Source of the DNA: CANLBN01 sp965230205
GTDB taxonomy: Bacteria; Pseudomonadota; Gammaproteobacteria; Pseudomonadales; Cellvibrionaceae
DNA length: 64,000 bases
Direction: 5' to 3'
Assembly: GCA_965230205.1 (NCBI GenBank)
Contig: OZ245996.1
Span: 930,001-994,000, forward strand
Positions 51,797 through 61,554 of this stretch are shown in pieces. The notes under the pieces were generated by a model, which saw only the letters and a program-made list of their open reading frames with translations, searched no databases and was not told the DNA's origin. The number at the start of each line of letters is the position of its first letter. Position 1 is the stretch's first letter. A program made the translations under genes and the position numbers.

Positions 51797-53893
51797 ATGA
51801 ACGCAGCCATTGTTCCCTTTCGATTACTGATCATTAATGATTCGCAACAAGAAGCCCAGCGACTGACCAGCATGTTCCAAAATGCTGGCAAGCCCTGTCG
51901 TGCCCAACATATCGATTCTGAAGAAGCCTTCAATAAAATTCTCGAGGAGCAAAGCTGGGATCTAGCCATTGCCCATAGTGACTCAAAGTCATTAACACCA
52001 GCAGAAGCGATTCGTGCAGTGCGGAAATACAACCATGATTTACCCCTCATTATTCTTGCCGAAGATGATGGTGATCGCTCTGTTGTTGATGGTATGAAGC
52101 TCGGTGCTTGCGATGTGGTAAAACTGGATGATGACCAGCATCTATTGCTTGTGGTGAATCGAGAGTTAGAAAATCGACAGCAACGAAAAAATACCCGTGC
52201 GGCAGAACGCAAAGTAAAAGAGATGGAGCAACGCAACCATCAATTGTTAGACAGCTCTAAAGATGGCATCGCGTTTATGCAAGACGGCATGTACGTTTAT
52301 GCCAACGACTCATTTGCAGAAATGTGTGGCTATGACAATCGCAGCGATATCGAATACATGCCCATTATGGATATGATTGATGCCGAAGATCAAGAACGCG
52401 TTAAGTCCTCACTAAAAAACTTTTCCTTACAAAAGGAACCAAGCCCAGATGACCGTTTATCCTTCCAAATAAAAACTGCATCTGGAGAAATGAAGAAAAT
52501 TGACGCCGAGTTACAACTCAGCAAATATGAAGAAGAATCCTGCATACAATTTACGCTGCCCGCAAACTTTGCAGGCAATGAAGCTCTTGAAGCAGAAATT
52601 GCCAGTATAAAGCATACAGATAGCCTTACTGGCTTATGCAATAAGACCCATCTTAATCAGAAACTAGGCCAACTGGTAAATAATGCCGCTGATGGAGAAG
52701 CAGCCCATGCATTTTTCTATATCGATATCGATCAATTTGAAGAAAAAGTAGAAAACCGTGTAGGTATAGATGGCGCAGATGAAGTGCTTACCGCAGTTTG
52801 CGACATTTTAAAATCTCATAGCCAACCCGATGATATTTTAGCTAGACTGAGCGACCACGTTTTTGCCATTATCACAAACGAAGTGCATTTAGAAAAACTA
52901 CTCAATACTGGCAGCGTCTTATGCGAATCCATTCGTGAGCATTTCTTCGAGGTTAAAAGTAATACTTTACGATTAACTGCCAGCATCGGCATTGCAATGA
53001 TTAATGAAACCAGCATCGATGCTCAATCCGTTATCAAGCAGGCTTCCCAAGCAATAGACAATTTACGCCACAAACAAGATAGCGAAGTAGGAGATGGGGC
53101 CAATCTCTTCCAGACTATAGAAGATGATCACACAGTATTAGTTAGCTCACTGCAAAAAGCCCTGAATAACAATGACTTCAAATTATTATTCCAGCCCATT
53201 ATTAGCCTGCGCGGCGATGAAACTGAGCGCTATGAAGTGTTGTTGCGAATGCTCGATGAAAATGGAGAAGAAGTCTCTCCTAATAACTTTCTGCAAACAG
53301 CAGAAAGCATGAAGATTATTACTAAAATTGACCGCTGGGTTATCCTTGAATCGATTAAACACCTCAGCAATCACAACAAGAAAAATGGACATGCACAACT
53401 TCTCGTCAATATTAGCCATAATACGCTGTGCGATGAGACCGTTATACCTTGGCTGAAAGTTGCCTTCAAGGCTGCCAAGGTGGATCCCAAGTCCATCATT
53501 TTTCAAGCTAGAGAAACTGAGATTATTGAGCATTTAACGTCTTCCAAGAAGTTTATCGAAGAAGCGGCATCAATGGGCATTGGCTTTTGCATTAATCAGT
53601 TTGGTTGTGCACTGGATCCGTTCTCACTGCTGGAACATATTGAAGTTGAACATATCAAAATCGATGGCTCGTTCTCGATGGACATTCAGGAAAACCCAGA
53701 CAATACAGAAGCCATTGAGCAGCTGCTCAAAGAGCTTCACAATCGAAGCAAAGTTACGATTATTCCTCTGGTGGAAAATGCCAGCATTCTATCCAAGCTA
53801 TGGAAAATGGGAGTCCATTGTATCCAAGGGTATTATTTACAACCCCCCAGCATGGCAATGGACTATGAATTCGGCGTAGAAAGTGCCGGCTAA
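51797..53893 (+). CDS. fimX: FimX-like c-di-GMP receptor (REC-PAS-degenerate GGDEF-degenerate EAL)
   Basis: A 698-residue protein with the FimX order of domains. Receiver-like residues 8-120 lack a clear phospho-acceptor. A PAS domain covers about 145-255. The GGDEF domain (about 270-440) has SDHVF (352-356). The EAL domain (about 450-690) has EVL (480-482), the same change reported for Pseudomonas FimX. Neither enzymatic activity is expected; FimX binds c-di-GMP and promotes type IV pilus assembly. Adjacent convergent serB matches the P. aeruginosa fimX-serB order. Confidence 0.87.
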   Translation: MNAAIVPFRLLIINDSQQEAQRLTSMFQNAGKPCRAQHIDSEEAFNKILEEQSWDLAIAHSDSKSLTPAEAIRAVRKYNHDLPLIILAEDDGDRSVVDGMKLGACDVVKLDDDQHLLLVVNRELENRQQRKNTRAAERKVKEMEQRNHQLLDSSKDGIAFMQDGMYVYANDSFAEMCGYDNRSDIEYMPIMDMIDAEDQERVKSSLKNFSLQKEPSPDDRLSFQIKTASGEMKKIDAELQLSKYEEESCIQFTLPANFAGNEALEAEIASIKHTDSLTGLCNKTHLNQKLGQLVNNAADGEAAHAFFYIDIDQFEEKVENRVGIDGADEVLTAVCDILKSHSQPDDILARLSDHVFAIITNEVHLEKLLNTGSVLCESIREHFFEVKSNTLRLTASIGIAMINETSIDAQSVIKQASQAIDNLRHKQDSEVGDGANLFQTIEDDHTVLVSSLQKALNNNDFKLLFQPIISLRGDETERYEVLLRMLDENGEEVSPNNFLQTAESMKIITKIDRWVILESIKHLSNHNKKNGHAQLLVNISHNTLCDETVIPWLKVAFKAAKVDPKSIIFQARETEIIEHLTSSKKFIEEAASMGIGFCINQFGCALDPFSLLEHIEVEHIKIDGSFSMDIQENPDNTEAIEQLLKELHNRSKVTIIPLVENASILSKLWKMGVHCIQGYYLQPPSMAMDYEFGVESAG

Positions 53894-53902
53894 GCTTTAC
53901 CT

Positions 53903-53920
53903 GGGTCTGTTCACAGTAAT
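53903..53920. repeat. Solo copy of the 18-base intergenic repeat (between fimX and serB)
   Basis: GGGTCTGTTCACAGTAAT matches the copies at 40975 and 60520 at 16 of 18 positions. It lies between two convergent genes. Confidence 0.5.
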
Positions 53921-53967
53921 TGAAAACACACGGCTAGCGACCATTTTTTCAAACCGGAAGAAAGTGG

Positions 53968-55239
53968 CTAATGATCGCCTAAGGTTGCCATATCCCTATC
54001 ACTTAAGCCCATTAAGTATAAAATGGCATCCAGACCTAACTGACTGATAGATTGCTTGGCTGATGCTTTTACCAACGGCTTAGCCCTAAAGGCAATCCCC
54101 AAGCCCGCAATACTTAACATTGGCAGGTCATTCGCTCCATCGCCAACAGCAATAACCTGCTCCAAACTAATATTTTCTTTAGCAGCAAGCTCACGCAATA
54201 AACTCGCTTTACGCTCACCGTTAACAACATCACCAACAACCTGGCCTGTGACCTTGCCATCAACGATATCCAGCTGATTAGCAAAGACATAGTCCACACC
54301 TAGTTTACGTTGTAAATTTCGGCCAAAATAATCAAAGCCACCCGATAAAATAGCGGTTTTATAGCCTAGATGCCTCAATGTCTTAAACAACCTTTCTGCA
54401 CCCTCCGTTAGCTTTAAACGATCAGCCACAGACTCAAGGACATTTTCATCAAGTCCTTTCAGCAAGGCCATACGCTTTGAGAAACTCTGATTAAAATCCA
54501 GCTCACCCGCCATTGCAGCTTCTGTAATTGCAGTGACCTGATCACCAACTCCCGCCTCTATCGCTAATTCATCAATCACTTCCGCTTCAATGAGTGTAGA
54601 GTCCATATCAAAACACACCAAACGGCGATTACGCCGATAAATAGTGTCTTCTTGGACAGCAATATCGATATCGTGAGATGCCGATAGCTCCATAAATGCT
54701 GCTCGCAAAGCAGGCAAATTCTCAGGGGTGCCACGAGCGGAAAACTCAACCGATGACTTGGTTTGCCCAGAAAATGAATCCAGAGGAATACGCCCCGATA
54801 AACGAGTAATATGATCAAAGCTCAAACCGTGCTGTGCGGCCACAGTAGTTAGTGAAGCAATATGTTCTGCCGTGACTTGTCTTGCCAGCAATGTAACGAT
54901 ATGTCTCGCCTTACCTTGCTTATTAACCCACTCTGCATAACTGTTGTGATCAACAACCTCGAACTTAACACGATTATCTACAGAGTGAACAACAGAACGG
55001 ATCTCTTGCTGTAAGAGCTCTTCATCGCAGTCACTAGGGATGGTAATTAGCATCCCCAAATTCAAATGGTTATGTATAACTGCCTGGCCAATATCTAAAA
55101 TATTGACATCATGCCCTGTGAGTATCCGGGTAATCGCAGATGTTATGCCCGGCTGATCAGTACCAAATATACTTAACAATACAATATTTTCATCTTGAGT
55201 ACTGATAGAGCTCACTCCTTTTTCATTGTTGTGAATCAT
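53968..55239 (-). CDS. serB: Phosphoserine phosphatase with N-terminal ACT domains
   Basis: Last step of serine synthesis. The 423-residue protein has two ACT-type regulatory domains (about residues 18-95 and 110-190), then a HAD phosphatase. The catalytic aspartates are in CFDMDSTLIEAE (DMDST 211-215), with ILSGGFDYF and GDGANDLPML completing the HAD motifs. This long form is typical of Pseudomonas-like bacteria; E. coli SerB is shorter. Divergent from a membrane-protein gene, convergent with fimX. Confidence 0.95.
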   Translation of the reverse strand: MIHNNEKGVSSISTQDENIVLLSIFGTDQPGITSAITRILTGHDVNILDIGQAVIHNHLNLGMLITIPSDCDEELLQQEIRSVVHSVDNRVKFEVVDHNSYAEWVNKQGKARHIVTLLARQVTAEHIASLTTVAAQHGLSFDHITRLSGRIPLDSFSGQTKSSVEFSARGTPENLPALRAAFMELSASHDIDIAVQEDTIYRRNRRLVCFDMDSTLIEAEVIDELAIEAGVGDQVTAITEAAMAGELDFNQSFSKRMALLKGLDENVLESVADRLKLTEGAERLFKTLRHLGYKTAILSGGFDYFGRNLQRKLGVDYVFANQLDIVDGKVTGQVVGDVVNGERKASLLRELAAKENISLEQVIAVGDGANDLPMLSIAGLGIAFRAKPLVKASAKQSISQLGLDAILYLMGLSDRDMATLGDH

Positions 55240-55320
55240 TACAAGGTTCGATTAAAAACGTGGCTATTATAGCGGGAATGATTACGTTAAAATAGTTGGC
55301 CTATGGAGATTACGAAAAAA

Positions 55321-56460
55321 ATGAATCGAGCCATCAACATCCGCAACACTCGACTAGGATCATGGTTACGACAAAATCAATTGAGCAAACGATTAATACT
55401 GCTCTGCCTTGCCAGCCTTATTTTCTTTTGCGTCGCTCTTGGCTGGCTCATTAACGCCCATCATTCCCAACAGCAACAGATTCTTGCTGCTTACGGGAAC
55501 ACAACAAGCCAATTAGCAACTAGCCAACTATCGGTATCAATGGGCAACAACAATTTGATTGGATTACAATCTTTATTAAATGACTTAGTTAAACAAGAAC
55601 GCGTTGTTAATGCCATCATCTATGATGTCGACAATAAGATTATTGTACAGTCTGGTAATATTGATACACTGACACCTGAAAGCCACAAAGCATTTACAGT
55701 ACCAATCACCTTAGACAACACAATTCTTGGCTCTCTCACTATTACGTTTGACTCTCAAATTACAAAAAATCATTGGCTCATTTTATTGTTGGCACTAACT
55801 GCGATACTACCTATCGCAATTAGCCTGTTTCTGATCGTCAAAAGAACACCTGACAAACCGTTATCCGAACATAAAATTACCAAAGCAACAGAAATATTGA
55901 CGGACACCCCTATAGACACTCCAGCAGTCAAAATAGCAAATCGCTCTTTACTCGTAGTCCACATACATACATTAGACAAACTCTATCAGCAGCTCAATGC
56001 TGAAGCACGACAAAAACAATTTAACAAACTCCAAATAACTATCAAAAAAGTGCTTACGCTATATTCAGGCAAGCAAGTAGCTGTTAGCCCCGACTGCATC
56101 ATATTGAGCTTTGAAGATTCTGATATGACTGCATGTTCATTCAGCGCCCTGTGTTGTGCCCATTTACTGAGGGAATATAGTGAACAACAACAGTGGCTGA
56201 TTCACCTTTCTGCTATCCTATATAGCGAGAAAGATGACTTTGATGCCGCTTACAATTTACCTATTTTAAGACAGTATTTAAATACTGTTAAAAAATCCGG
56301 AGAGTTACTGATAACTGCTCATTTAGTTGACAACAGTAACTTAAACAAACGTCTTCAGCTAGAAGACAGCAACCAAAATAACTTTAAAAAAGTAATAGGA
56401 TTTTCTGATAATTATGAGAACCTATTAAAAAATCAGCTATCTCATCTTATCAACACTTGA
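55321..56460 (+). CDS. Smp/AhpA-like membrane protein
   Basis: A 379-residue protein with two membrane segments (LILLCLASLIFFCVALGWLI and WLILLLALTAILPIAISLFL) enclosing a periplasmic domain of about 100 residues. The cytoplasmic part of about 190 residues is unassigned. Position next to serB, on the opposite strand, matches smp (ytjB) in E. coli, and the N-terminal half resembles that family. An in-frame ATG six codons upstream (55303) is possible. Function unknown. Confidence 0.72.
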   Translation: MNRAINIRNTRLGSWLRQNQLSKRLILLCLASLIFFCVALGWLINAHHSQQQQILAAYGNTTSQLATSQLSVSMGNNNLIGLQSLLNDLVKQERVVNAIIYDVDNKIIVQSGNIDTLTPESHKAFTVPITLDNTILGSLTITFDSQITKNHWLILLLALTAILPIAISLFLIVKRTPDKPLSEHKITKATEILTDTPIDTPAVKIANRSLLVVHIHTLDKLYQQLNAEARQKQFNKLQITIKKVLTLYSGKQVAVSPDCIILSFEDSDMTACSFSALCCAHLLREYSEQQQWLIHLSAILYSEKDDFDAAYNLPILRQYLNTVKKSGELLITAHLVDNSNLNKRLQLEDSNQNNFKKVIGFSDNYENLLKNQLSHLINT

Positions 56461-56591
56461 CATTCACACCAGACAAATTCTTCTTATTATTTTAGTCATA
56501 AAAAATTAATAAAAATTTTATGTAACTGTCATAGCCTAATTTTAGTATCACCATCTACAATTTTATTTAATTTGGACTTGGCGAACTAAAA

Positions 56592-58346
56592 ATGCTTGAC
56601 ACTGAAAAAGACTATAGCGAAAAGCCTATCATTAAAAAGATAGCCGCTCGCCGATCATCTAGTTTTTCAAAGAAGTTTAAGTCAAAAAATAAGCCTTCAC
56701 TATTTAAAAAGGATTTATTATCCAATCAAGAAAAAATACATCATTTTTTATCCATAGATGACAAAAAATCTGGGTTTGATTTTGTTGATCAAATATTTGA
56801 GTATTTTAATTTTAATTACCTTATAAAAAATGACGGATTAAAAAACATTCCTGAATACGGCCCTTTAATAATCGTTGCCAATCAAGCCATAGGGTCACTC
56901 GATGCATTATCATTACTAAAAGCAATAGGGGAAATAAGGAGTGACATCAAAGTTGTAGCAGATAATACTTTAATGAATTTTAGCGCTCTTAAAAACTTTT
57001 TAATTCCTGCATCTAGCATTAACCCAAATAGCCAAAAAGAAATCACAAAAGCATTATTTGACCAATCAGCGGTTATTATATTTCCTGCTATTGACCACTC
57101 TCACAACAATTTTTTCAATTTTCAAGAGATAGGAATAAAAATAAAAGAACGGTTCTGGAGCACCGACTTCATTAGATTATCTCAAGAATTCAAAGCACCG
57201 ATACTACCCGTATTAGTACAAACAGAAAGGCCTGCTTTATTTCATACAATAGCTATATTATCAAAACTGTTTGATGGCAAGCTACCTAATAAATTTTCAG
57301 ATAACAAGTCAGCAGGCATTATATCTCTGATTATCGGACAGCCTATTCCGTTCAACAAACTATCCAACCACAAGCTTAGCGAGAAAAATTTAACGAAACG
57401 CATCAAAAAACATGTGTATAAGCTTGAAAAAAACAATAACAAAGAATTTATTACAGAAAAAACACTTGCACGACCGGAAAAAACAGAAAAAATTATCAAG
57501 TCGCTTTCTTCTGCTATCACTTTAGGAGAGACACGTGACCAAAACACAATTTACCTCGCTGATTATCAAAAAAAATCTGCACTAATAAAAGAAATAGGGC
57601 GGCTTCGAGAATACACTTTCCGACAGGTAGGCGAAGGGACTGGGTCTAGCCGTGACCTAGACAGTTACGACAAGCATTATCGCCACCTAATCTTATGGCA
57701 TAAAGAAAATCAACAAATCGTTGGAGCATACAGGATTGGCGAGGCAGGCAAGTTAATCGCTGAACATGGCGTGAATGGTTTATATACCGCTAGTTTATAC
57801 AACTTCTCCAACGATATCATTCCATACTTAAAGCAAGGCTTAGAACTAGGACGCAGTTTTATTCACCCTGAATTCTGGGGGAAATCCAGCCTGGATTATT
57901 TATGGCAGGGAATTGGAGCATTTATACGACATCACCCTGAAGTGCGTTATGTACTTGGCCCCGTCAGTATCAGCGCGGATTACCCAAAAGCATTAACAGA
58001 TGAATTAGTTTTCTACTTTAAAAAGTATTACCAGACGGATAAACTCTTAGCCACAGCTAATAACCCTTATCAAATATCTCACCAGGAAGAACAGCGGCTA
58101 CACACAAAGTATGTTACATTAGACACTAAGGAAGGAATGGAAAAATTACAGGAAAGTTTTAAGTCTGAAGGGTATAAAATACCGGTCTTATTCAAACAAT
58201 ACACTTCTTTGTACGAAGAGGACGGCATTAAACTACTTGCCTTCAATATTGACCCTGACTTTGGCAATTGTGTTGACGCTTTACTCTTAGGTGATCTACA
58301 AAAATTTAAAAAGAAAAAGCGACAACGTTATATTGATGCCAACTAG
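56592..58346 (+). CDS. OlsF-like two-domain acyltransferase, N-terminal active site degenerate
   Basis: A 584-residue protein with the two-domain layout of OlsF, the bifunctional ornithine-lipid synthase. The C-terminal GNAT/OlsB-like domain (about 325-480) is well kept, with DLDSYDKHYRHLILW and IVGAYRIG, and would acylate ornithine. The N-terminal PlsC-like domain (about 85-250) has VANQAIGSLDAL, with Gln98 where the catalytic His normally is, and FPAIDHSH where FPEG/FPAGE is usual. O-acylation by this domain is therefore doubtful. It converges with a PAS-GGDEF-EAL gene. Confidence 0.75.
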   Translation: MLDTEKDYSEKPIIKKIAARRSSSFSKKFKSKNKPSLFKKDLLSNQEKIHHFLSIDDKKSGFDFVDQIFEYFNFNYLIKNDGLKNIPEYGPLIIVANQAIGSLDALSLLKAIGEIRSDIKVVADNTLMNFSALKNFLIPASSINPNSQKEITKALFDQSAVIIFPAIDHSHNNFFNFQEIGIKIKERFWSTDFIRLSQEFKAPILPVLVQTERPALFHTIAILSKLFDGKLPNKFSDNKSAGIISLIIGQPIPFNKLSNHKLSEKNLTKRIKKHVYKLEKNNNKEFITEKTLARPEKTEKIIKSLSSAITLGETRDQNTIYLADYQKKSALIKEIGRLREYTFRQVGEGTGSSRDLDSYDKHYRHLILWHKENQQIVGAYRIGEAGKLIAEHGVNGLYTASLYNFSNDIIPYLKQGLELGRSFIHPEFWGKSSLDYLWQGIGAFIRHHPEVRYVLGPVSISADYPKALTDELVFYFKKYYQTDKLLATANNPYQISHQEEQRLHTKYVTLDTKEGMEKLQESFKSEGYKIPVLFKQYTSLYEEDGIKLLAFNIDPDFGNCVDALLLGDLQKFKKKKRQRYIDAN

Positions 58347-58365
58347 TACTTTTGTATTTTAAAAA

Positions 58366-60441
58366 TCACAGTTTACCGCTTTTCGTCGACACGAGCTTTT
58401 TTTCAAAATCATCAACTGACAACGATTTCGAGAAGAAAAAGCCCTGCCCAAAATCGCAACCTGCTGACTTTAAAAAATCATACTGTTCTTGAGTTTCAAC
58501 ACCTTCAGCAACAACTTGCAAATTGAGCCGGTGAGCCATCACAATAATAGCTTCGCAAAGTGCTTCTTCGTTAGACCCAGGGCGCAAATGTTCAACAAAA
58601 GAGCGATCGATTTTTAGATAATCAATATCCAGCTTCTGCAAATACGCCAAAGAAGAATAACCCGTACCGAAATCATCCAGTGCGACTTGAATGCCAACAT
58701 CTCTGAGCATCAACAATTTATTCACGACGGCTTGATCAGTATCCATAATCAAGCCTTCTGTAATTTCTATTAAGACTGCACTACCTGACAAACCGACCGC
58801 TTTCAGTCTTTCATGCCACGTTTCGATGTGGTTTTGCCCCTCTCTAAATTGGAGAGGAGAAGCATTAATACTAATTTGAAATTCTTCATCATACTGAACT
58901 CGCCAATGTCTTACAGTACGAAGCACTGTAGAAAACACCCACTCACCAATGCGATTAATGGTGCCATTCTCCTCCGCAATCGCAACAAATTCAGCTGAGT
59001 TTATTGGCCCGCGTTCAGGATGCTCCCAACGCAATAATGCTTCAGCCTTGTAAATCCTATTATCAGAAAAAGACACTATAGGCTGATACTCAAGATAAAA
59101 CTGATCTTGCGATAAAGCATCATGCAAGTCGCGACTTAAACGCATTCTATCCAGCGCTTTTTCTTGCATTTTTTCCGTAAAATACTGAAAGCAATTGCGC
59201 CCATTATTTTTAGCGAAATACATCGCTTGGTCAGATTTTTTAAGAAGGCCATCAACGTCATTGGCATCATCAGGAAAAAAAGCGATGCCAATACTGGTTG
59301 AAATAAATGCTTTATTGACATCTAGTACAAACGGCTCTGACAAAGCATCGAGTATACTATTAGCAATGCGATCTATATGAACAACATCTTCAACCTGTTC
59401 GATGGTAATACAAAACTCATCGCCGCCTAATCGACAAACTGTATCAGCTTCACGCACACAGCCATTCAGTCGGCGCCCAGCCTCTTTTAGTAGTTTATCT
59501 CCAACATCATGACCCAGGGTATCGTTTACCTCTTTAAACTTATCAAGATCCAGAGACAACACAGCAATTTTCGATTTATTCCGCAACGCTTTTTTTATCG
59601 CTTGCTCCAACCGGTCATGCAACATATTGCGGTTGGGTAAGCGAGTCAGCATATCGTAGTTCGCCTGCTCCCAAATTAATGCCTCAGATTTTTTACGCTC
59701 GGTAATATCGCGAATAATTGCCAATAAATATTCAAAGTCATCCTGCATTAAATGACTGACACTAACTTCGACAGGGAAGGTATAACCATCTTTGTGACGA
59801 TGCTCCCCAAGCAACAGCATATGTTTTTGCTTGCGCATTTGATCAACATGATCCTGCCACGAAATATCATCCTGCATCGTAGATTCAATATCTGTCACTT
59901 TCAACGACAACATTTTTTCATATGAATAACCTAGGCTTTCACAGCCCTGAATATTCACATCAAGTATCTTCCCAGTATTCGGGTCAATGATCAGCATCGC
60001 ATCGCGAGAGGCATTAACCATAGAGCGGAACAAATCAGCTGATTTTTCCATTTTTTTGCGGTATTCAATATCGATAATCTGGGCAACAAAGCGTTCGACA
60101 ACGCCCTCTGAATTTTTAACGGCCACCATAGAGATAAAGCCCAATATTGTTGAGCCATTTTTGTGCCGATAACGCTTTTCCATGGTGACAGGAGCGTCTG
60201 GATTTTCCAGCAATTGTTGGCGAATTTGCTGGCTTACATGGGAGTCTTCTTCGTGGGAAATAATAATATCTGGATGGTAAATTTCCTCTTCCGTATAACC
60301 TAACATATTCATTAATGCTGGATTTACATACTCAAAACTACCATCTATTCGTGAAATAATCATGCCGACATGTGCAACACTTAAAATATTGAATAGTTCA
60401 CTATTAGAAAATTGGTGTTTCTTACCTTCTATACCGTCCAT
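58366..60441 (-). CDS. PAS-PAS-GGDEF-EAL c-di-GMP turnover protein
   Basis: A 691-residue soluble protein. Two PAS domains (about residues 14-128 and 135-250) precede a GGDEF domain (about 258-425) with intact GGDEF (339-343). The EAL domain (about 435-680) is intact too: EAL at 467-469, DDFGTGYSS and KIDRSF. Both cyclase and phosphodiesterase activity are possible, presumably switched by PAS signals. No signal or membrane segment. Single gene. Confidence 0.93.
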   Translation of the reverse strand: MDGIEGKKHQFSNSELFNILSVAHVGMIISRIDGSFEYVNPALMNMLGYTEEEIYHPDIIISHEEDSHVSQQIRQQLLENPDAPVTMEKRYRHKNGSTILGFISMVAVKNSEGVVERFVAQIIDIEYRKKMEKSADLFRSMVNASRDAMLIIDPNTGKILDVNIQGCESLGYSYEKMLSLKVTDIESTMQDDISWQDHVDQMRKQKHMLLLGEHRHKDGYTFPVEVSVSHLMQDDFEYLLAIIRDITERKKSEALIWEQANYDMLTRLPNRNMLHDRLEQAIKKALRNKSKIAVLSLDLDKFKEVNDTLGHDVGDKLLKEAGRRLNGCVREADTVCRLGGDEFCITIEQVEDVVHIDRIANSILDALSEPFVLDVNKAFISTSIGIAFFPDDANDVDGLLKKSDQAMYFAKNNGRNCFQYFTEKMQEKALDRMRLSRDLHDALSQDQFYLEYQPIVSFSDNRIYKAEALLRWEHPERGPINSAEFVAIAEENGTINRIGEWVFSTVLRTVRHWRVQYDEEFQISINASPLQFREGQNHIETWHERLKAVGLSGSAVLIEITEGLIMDTDQAVVNKLLMLRDVGIQVALDDFGTGYSSLAYLQKLDIDYLKIDRSFVEHLRPGSNEEALCEAIIVMAHRLNLQVVAEGVETQEQYDFLKSAGCDFGQGFFFSKSLSVDDFEKKLVSTKSGKL

Positions 60442-60519
60442 ATTTACACAACGTCAAACAAATACATTATTTTACATATCCATTACAGCACAGGCATTGT
60501 GGCATCGCAATGTTAGCTA

Positions 60520-60537
60520 GGGCCTGTTCACACTAAT
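60520..60537. repeat. Solo copy of the 18-base intergenic repeat (upstream of ypfJ)
   Basis: GGGCCTGTTCACACTAAT is identical to the copy at 40975-40992. It lies 64 bases before the zinc-peptidase gene. Confidence 0.6.
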
Positions 60538-60601
60538 TTTACCCCCTTCGCTATTCAGGGTATGATTTGATGCAAAGTTAGAATAATAAAGCGAGAACAT
60601 T

Positions 60602-61492
60602 ATGCGCTGGAAATCAGGCCGCCGCAGCCAAAATATTGAAGATCGAAGAGGGCAGCGCCCAGCGAGAATGGGCACAAGAGGCAGGTCACCCTTACTACGC
60701 TTACTCCCTATGCTATTAGGCAAGCGGTTTGGGAAGTATGGCATATTTATAGTTTTAGCGATTGTTGGCGCACAATACCTAGGGATCAACATCCCATTTC
60801 TTTCTGGCAATAATAATTTCAGCAACAGCCAAACTCAATCACAACGTATTAGCCCAGCTCAGCAAGAGCTAGCCGAGTTTGTCTCTGTTGTGCTGGCAGA
60901 CACAGAAGATACTTGGAACCTCCTCTTCCAGCAGCTTGGAAAACGTTACCAAGAACCCAAGCTAGTCTTATTTTCAGGCTCAGTCCGCTCAGCCTGTGGC
61001 ACCGCAAGCTCAGCTGTCGGCCCATTTTATTGCCCAGCAGACCAAAAAGTCTATATCGACCTCAGCTTTTATGATGATCTCAAGAATCGCCACGGCGCAC
61101 CCGGTGATTTTGCACAAGCCTATGTGATTGCCCATGAGGTTGGACATCACGTTCAAACACTTCTTGGTATTTCAAGTCAGGTCAGGCAAGCTCAAAGTAA
61201 AGTATCAAAAATTCAAGCCAACCAACTATCTGTTAAGCAAGAATTACAAGCTGATTGCTTTTCTGGCATGTGGGCTCACCATGCAAATAGAACCAGACAA
61301 GTTGTAGAGCCTGGCGATATAGAAGAGGCTTTAACCGCTGCCTCTGCCATTGGAGACGACACCTTACAGAGACAGGCACAAGGCTATATAAGACCAGAGT
61401 CATTTACACATGGCTCATCCAAACAACGAGTAAAGTGGTTTAAAAAAGGTTACAAGACAGGCAAGATAGAAAGTTGTAATACCTTTAAATAA
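60602..61492 (+). CDS. ypfJ: Neutral zinc metallopeptidase, YpfJ family
   Basis: A 296-residue protein with an N-terminal Arg-rich region, one membrane segment (about 40-56, YGIFIVLAIVGAQYLGI), and a peptidase-like domain. The zinc motif is VIAHEVGHHVQTLLG (HEVGH), and the GPFYCPADQKVYIDLSFYDDL and ELQADCFSGMWAHHA blocks are family hallmarks. Likely anchored in the inner membrane, domain outside. Physiological substrate unknown. Confidence 0.93.
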   Translation: MRWKSGRRSQNIEDRRGQRPARMGTRGRSPLLRLLPMLLGKRFGKYGIFIVLAIVGAQYLGINIPFLSGNNNFSNSQTQSQRISPAQQELAEFVSVVLADTEDTWNLLFQQLGKRYQEPKLVLFSGSVRSACGTASSAVGPFYCPADQKVYIDLSFYDDLKNRHGAPGDFAQAYVIAHEVGHHVQTLLGISSQVRQAQSKVSKIQANQLSVKQELQADCFSGMWAHHANRTRQVVEPGDIEEALTAASAIGDDTLQRQAQGYIRPESFTHGSSKQRVKWFKKGYKTGKIESCNTFK

Positions 61493-61554
61493 ATAATCAG
61501 CAAACATTTATAAGGCGATTATCTATCGCGTTATTCAGCGCCTAAGGTTCGGGC

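Noticed and set aside
60517..60825. 102-codon frame opposite the start of ypfJ
   Set aside because: Overlaps a clear YpfJ protein and the repeat at 60520.
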